9,614 nt of DNA, taken from the NCBI GenBank assembly GCA_002392545.1, contig DGHF01000016.1:1-9614 (forward strand), read 5' to 3'. Each line of letters opens with the position of its first letter. Position 1 is the stretch's first letter. This document shows, one piece after another, positions 7,016-9,614 of this stretch. The position numbers and the translations under genes are program-made. The notes beneath the pieces were generated by a model. It did no database searches. It was not told the origin of the DNA and saw only the letters and a program-made list of their open reading frames with translations. The stretch comes from Ruminococcus sp. UBA3855 (GTDB lineage: Bacteria > Bacillota > Clostridia > Oscillospirales > Ruminococcaceae).

Positions 7016-7038
7016 TAAACAGAGATTGTGCCGTCTTT

Positions 7039-7067
7039 ATTATAGCATATTTTGTGAAATGTGTCAA
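7039..7067 (-). promoter_or_regulatory. Consensus sigma-A promoter of the GTPase-kinase-VWA-PP2C operon
   Basis: On the minus strand TTGACA (7067-7062) and TATAAT (7044-7039) are exact consensus hexamers with a 17-bp spacer and a TGC extension before the -10. The expected transcript start is near 7032, about 118 nt before the GTPase ATG. Every following gap on this strand is at most 62 bp, so this one promoter can serve the whole operon. No operator-like repeat was found overlapping it, which suggests high basal expression. Confidence 0.88.
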
Positions 7068-7073
7068 TCATTT

Positions 7074-7367
7074 TCATGACATTTCTGTCAGAATCAGCAC
7101 CATGTACAAAAAAGCCGTCAATTCTAAACTGACGGCTTTTTGATAGTATTGTAATATGATAACATTTTCTTGTTTCAAGTCATACTGCTTGTTTGTCAAG
7201 TCTTCTGCTAGGGGTCTTGCAAGAAGAAAATCCCGTAAATTTCGCAAATCCTGAAGTGTATATTGATAAATAGTTTCTGTATTTTCAGTTACTGTGCCTG
7301 CTCCGCTGAGAAAAAAAGCAGACAAAGTTATTGCAACAAAACCACAAACTGCAAGAAATCTGTTCAT
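7074..7367 (-). pseudogene. Small exported protein with a degenerate dockerin-like segment, probable remnant
   Basis: The frame encodes 97 residues from ATG 7367, with only a weak AGGT ribosome site. Residues 1-24 form a signal peptide: MNR, then a long hydrophobic run, with likely cleavage near SGAG. Residues 37-70 (LQDLRNLRDFLLARP, then YDLKQENVI) resemble a dockerin of Ruminococcus type, where the second calcium loop would read about DLNGDGVI. Here the calcium ligands are replaced (DLKQEN) and the expected continuation, NVFDL-like, is missing. From about residue 76 the frame runs through the strong terminator at 7141-7108, so the last 11 or so codons lie beyond the predicted transcript end. 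The stop is only 7 bp from the -35 of the next operon. I read it as a truncated gene; a short secreted peptide cannot be excluded. It follows the hydrolase by 21 bp. Confidence 0.5.
7108..7141. terminator. Bidirectional rho-independent terminator
   Basis: GCCGTCA (7114-7120) and TGACGGC (7130-7136) pair perfectly around a 9-nt loop. They are flanked by A6 (7108-7113) and T5 (7137-7141), so the minus-strand transcript ends in U6 and the stem can extend to 12 bp. It ends the hydrolase unit and insulates it from the next promoter, whose -35 starts 40 bp further on. Confidence 0.9.
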
Positions 7368-7388
7368 AAAGATACCTACATAAAGTGA

Positions 7389-8387
7389 TTATTTCAGATA
7401 TTCATGATAGAATGCTTCAATTTTATCAAATGGAATATAATTTTTATCTCCGCCATCATACAAATCTGTATGCACAGCATCAGGAATAATCATAAGCTCT
7501 TTGTTATCAGTATATTTGCTGTCAGTTGTCATAGCTGTATAGGCATCTCTGCTGAAATAGCAGGAATGTGCCTTTTCACCATGAATAATAAGCACTGCAC
7601 TTCTGATTTCATTGCTGTAAGTGTTAATAGGCTGATTCATAAACGACATACAGCCGATAACATTCCAGCCACCATTAGAATTGAGGGAACGTGCGTGATA
7701 TCCTCTTTTCGTCTTGTAATAGTCATAATAATCTTTTACAAAAAACGGTGCATCTTCCGGCAGGGGGTCAACCACACCGCCGCCGAGAACATATTCGCCG
7801 GATTTGTAATCTGCTGTACGTTGTGCATTGAGTTTCTGTTTCAGTGTAAAACGCTTTTCTTCGCTGTCCTCTGAATCAAAATAACCCTTTGCATTGACAC
7901 GAGCCATGTCGTACATTGTTACGGCAACAGTCGCCTTGATACGGGTATCCAGAGATGCCGCATTGATAGAAAGTCCGCCCCATCCGCAAATTCCTAAAAT
8001 GCCGATTCTTTCAGAATCCACATTTTCCTGTACAGAAAGGAAATCCACAGCCGCCTGAAAATCTTCCGTGTTGATGTCCGGAGATGCCATATATCTCGGC
8101 TGACCTCCGCTTTCACCTGTAAAAGAGGGGTCAAATGCGATTGTCAGAAATCCACGTTCAGCAAGTGTCTGCGCATACAGACCGCTGCACTGTTCCTTGA
8201 CTGCTCCAAACGGACCGCAAACTGCAATTGCAGGGAGTTTGCTTTCTGCATTGTTCGGAATGTACATATCAGCAGCGAGTGTGATTCCGTAACGATTATG
8301 AAACGTTACTTTTTTGTGATTCACTTTGTCAGATTTCGGAAAAGTCTTGTCCCATTCCGATGACAGTGTCAGCATTTCATTTTTCAT
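7389..8387 (-). CDS. Alpha/beta hydrolase with cysteine nucleophile (YcjY/dienelactone-hydrolase-like)
   Basis: The 332-residue protein starts at ATG 8387 with AGGAGG 7 nt upstream. The opening VTFHNRYGITLAADMYIP (27-44) is characteristic of the YcjY-type hydrolase group. The nucleophile elbow reads GICGWGG (132-138), so the nucleophile would be Cys134 rather than Ser, as in dienelactone hydrolases and related YcjY proteins. The catalytic His is probably H306 (DAVHTDLYD). The acid is less certain, in or near the IHGEKAH segment or D281. Residues 160-245 form a lid-like insertion. No signal peptide is seen, so it is cytoplasmic. It is transcribed divergently from a LysR regulator over a shared operator, so a small-molecule ester, lactone or similar ligand may be both inducer and substrate. 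The substrate is unknown. Confidence 0.9.
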   Translation of the reverse strand: MKNEMLTLSSEWDKTFPKSDKVNHKKVTFHNRYGITLAADMYIPNNAESKLPAIAVCGPFGAVKEQCSGLYAQTLAERGFLTIAFDPSFTGESGGQPRYMASPDINTEDFQAAVDFLSVQENVDSERIGILGICGWGGLSINAASLDTRIKATVAVTMYDMARVNAKGYFDSEDSEEKRFTLKQKLNAQRTADYKSGEYVLGGGVVDPLPEDAPFFVKDYYDYYKTKRGYHARSLNSNGGWNVIGCMSFMNQPINTYSNEIRSAVLIIHGEKAHSCYFSRDAYTAMTTDSKYTDNKELMIIPDAVHTDLYDGGDKNYIPFDKIEAFYHEYLK

Positions 8388-8434
8388 GATGATTCCTCCT
8401 TGAATTAAAAAAATTATCGTTTCATCTTTATTCT

Positions 8435-8463
8435 ATTATATCACAAATCAAGAGGAATAGCAA
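8435..8463 (-). promoter_or_regulatory. Promoter of the alpha/beta hydrolase gene
   Basis: On the minus strand TTGCTA (8463-8458) and TATAAT (8440-8435) are separated by 17 bp, with TGA before the -10. The -10 is perfect and the -35 matches 3 of 6, which fits a promoter needing activation by the adjacent LysR protein. Expected start of transcription is near 8428. Confidence 0.75.
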
Positions 8464-8482
8464 ATACTTTATAAGCAAATTA

Positions 8483-8505
8483 TGATATGCTTGACAGGCA
8501 TATCA
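8483..8505. promoter_or_regulatory. LysR-type operator (perfect 8-7-8 inverted repeat)
   Basis: TGATATGC (8483-8490) and GCATATCA (8498-8505) are a perfect inverted repeat with a 7-bp spacer, and it contains the T-N11-A core of LysR sites. It covers the -35 of the regulator gene. Its centre, 8494, lies about 66 bp upstream of the predicted hydrolase start, the usual recognition-site position for LysR activation. The prediction is autorepression together with activation of the hydrolase. Confidence 0.8.
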
Positions 8506-8519
8506 CAGAATGTTATAAT
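8491..8519 (+). promoter_or_regulatory. Promoter of the LysR regulator gene
   Basis: TTGACA (8491-8496) and TATAAT (8514-8519) are exact consensus with a 17-bp spacer and TGT before the -10. The -35 is embedded in the inverted-repeat operator, so bound regulator would exclude RNA polymerase. Expected start is near 8526, leaving a leader of about 23 nt. Confidence 0.88.
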
Positions 8520-8548
8520 AGAACTATCATATTTATGGAGGTTATGTT

Positions 8549-9451
8549 ATGGAAATTCGGGTATTACGCTATTTTCTGACAATTGCAGAAAAGGGAAGCA
8601 TTACAGCAGCGGCAGAACAGCTTCACATTACACAGCCCACGCTTTCAAGGCAAATCAAAGATTTAGAAGAAGAATTAAGACAGAAACTTTTCATAAGAAG
8701 CAGTCACAGCATGAAATTAACGCAGGAAGGCTTTATTTTTCGTCAGAGAGCCGAAGAAATTATTTCTATGGTGGATAAGACTTCTGCTGAATTTTTGTCT
8801 ATGAGTGGGACAATTACAGGAGATATTTATATTGGAAGCGGTGAAACGCCTACAGTCAGTCTGATTGCAGATATTATCGCAGAAATCAGAAAAGAATATC
8901 CTGATATTTGCTGTCATCTGTACAGCGGAAATGAAGCTGATGTGACAGAACGGCTTGACAAAGGTCTGCTTGATTTCGGAATACTGGTTCAGCCTGCCGA
9001 TTTGACAAAATATGATTGTCTGCATCTGCCTGCTGAGGATATATGGGGAGTTGTCATGCGGAAAGATTCCGCACTTGCTCAGAAGAAAGAAATTTCAAAA
9101 AATGATTTACTTTCTCTTCCGCTTATCATGTCACGGCAGGTACTTATGACAAAAAGTGCAGGAAATGCCTTGATAGACTGGTTCGGAGAAGATTTTGACA
9201 GGCTGAATATCGTCACAACTTTTAATTTAATTTATAATGCTGCTCTTATGGTAAAATCTGGTGTCGGGTATGCTGTCAGCATTGACGGGATTGCAAATAT
9301 CAGCAGTAACAGTGACCTCTGTTTCCGTCCGCTCGTGCCGAAAATGACCTCTGGACTTGATTTGATATGGAAAAAACATCAGGCATTTTCACCCGTATCA
9401 GATTTATTTCTTGAAAGATTACATAAAAAAATTTGCTACCTGTGTGGTTGA
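8549..9451 (+). CDS. LysR-family transcriptional regulator
   Basis: The 300-residue length is typical of the family. ATG 8549 is chosen because GGAGG (8537-8541) is 7 nt upstream; an ATG at 8544 is in another frame. Residues 1-60 are the winged helix-turn-helix: VLRYFLTIAEKGSITAAAEQ, then HITQPTLSRQIKDLEEEL and the wing SMKLTQEG. Residues about 90-295 form the two-lobed effector-binding domain (for example GDIYIGSGETPTVSLI at the start, and GVGYAVSIDGI near the end). The effector cannot be deduced. It is divergent from the hydrolase gene and should bind the operator at 8483-8505, repressing itself and activating the hydrolase. Confidence 0.95.
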   Translation: MEIRVLRYFLTIAEKGSITAAAEQLHITQPTLSRQIKDLEEELRQKLFIRSSHSMKLTQEGFIFRQRAEEIISMVDKTSAEFLSMSGTITGDIYIGSGETPTVSLIADIIAEIRKEYPDICCHLYSGNEADVTERLDKGLLDFGILVQPADLTKYDCLHLPAEDIWGVVMRKDSALAQKKEISKNDLLSLPLIMSRQVLMTKSAGNALIDWFGEDFDRLNIVTTFNLIYNAALMVKSGVGYAVSIDGIANISSNSDLCFRPLVPKMTSGLDLIWKKHQAFSPVSDLFLERLHKKICYLCG

Positions 9452-9476
9452 ATTACCAATGGAAGTGTGATAAAAT
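9448..9476 (+). promoter_or_regulatory. Possible rightward promoter overlapping the LysR stop codon
   Basis: TTGAAT (9448-9453) and TAAAAT (9471-9476) are 17 bp apart with TGA before the -10. This is a fair sigma-A match that would start transcription near 9483 towards the right edge. No gene is visible downstream within the window, so it remains tentative. Confidence 0.35.
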
Positions 9477-9614
9477 AGAAAAAGTGTTTATGGTAAAATA
9501 AAAGTGCATGCTGATGTTCCTCTGTTTCTGTTACCTTTGCTCTGGATTTTGTGTTCTTTTCTTCTTTTCTCAACATGCTCTCCACCCCATTTTCTCTGTT
9601 ATACCTTATCTATC
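9452..9614. other. Terminal intergenic stretch without a supportable gene
   Basis: After the LysR stop the sequence is an A-rich stretch with two related TAAAATA motifs (9471, 9493), then a pyrimidine-rich stretch. No hairpin with U-tract was found to terminate the regulator transcript. Short frames exist on both strands, but none has both a good ribosome site and a protein-like composition. Confidence 0.5.

Noticed and set aside
8717..9025. Minus-strand frame of about 100 codons
   Set aside because: It is antisense to the LysR gene; the plus strand carries the full family signature.
9438..9578. Minus-strand frame of about 46 codons, with a GGAG close to its ATG
   Set aside because: Its composition looks like read-through of purine-rich DNA, it overlaps the end of the LysR gene, and it has no recognisable motif. 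Kept only as a faint possibility.
9496..9614. Hydrophobic plus-strand frame open to the window edge, starting at an ATG near 9509
   Set aside because: There is no Shine-Dalgarno site, and the Phe/Cys-rich composition is what a pyrimidine-rich stretch gives by chance.

Overview
The window looks like a low-GC Gram-positive anaerobe of the Clostridia, most likely Ruminococcus or a relative in the Oscillospiraceae. This is an inference. It rests on the AT-rich composition, strong Shine-Dalgarno sites, near-consensus sigma-A promoters, and a small secreted ORF that resembles a decayed cellulosomal dockerin. No species assignment is possible from the sequence alone.

Bases 1-7067 hold one tightly packed minus-strand operon. 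It reads from a textbook promoter (TTGACA, 17 bp, TATAAT at 7067-7039) leftwards off the window. In order it encodes a dynamin-like GTPase (6913-4277), a divergent Ser/Thr protein kinase with a zinc ribbon and a beta-rich C-terminus (4274-2994), a von Willebrand factor A (VWA) protein (2931-2047), a PP2C phosphatase with coiled-coil and acidic tails (2007-691), a free-standing TerY-C-like zinc protein (670-320), a frameshifted zinc-ribbon protein (300-51), and the first codons of a second copy of that protein (35-1). VWA, kinase and PP2C together form the TerY-P (TerY-phosphorylation) triad. That arrangement was described in comparative genomics of tellurite-resistance/stress loci, and related triads were later tested as anti-phage systems. 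The additions here are the large GTPase as first gene, the TerY-C domain split from its VWA partner, and a tandem zinc-ribbon family at the end. A plausible model is a reversible phosphorylation switch (kinase against PP2C), scaffolded by the VWA and zinc proteins, acting on or through a membrane-remodelling GTPase. No target is visible, so the model is untested.

Bases 7074-9451 are a separate unit. A minus-strand alpha/beta hydrolase with a cysteine nucleophile (8387-7389) is followed by a small, probably decayed, exported ORF. Both end at a strong bidirectional terminator (7108-7141), which lies only 40 bp from the GTPase operon promoter. A divergent LysR-type regulator (8549-9451) faces the hydrolase. 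The shared intergenic region has good promoters in both directions and a perfect 8-7-8 inverted repeat. That repeat covers the regulator's own -35 and lies about 66 bp upstream of the predicted hydrolase start, the usual LysR autorepression/activation layout.

Bases 9452-9614 contain no supportable gene; a possible rightward promoter overlaps the end of the regulator gene.
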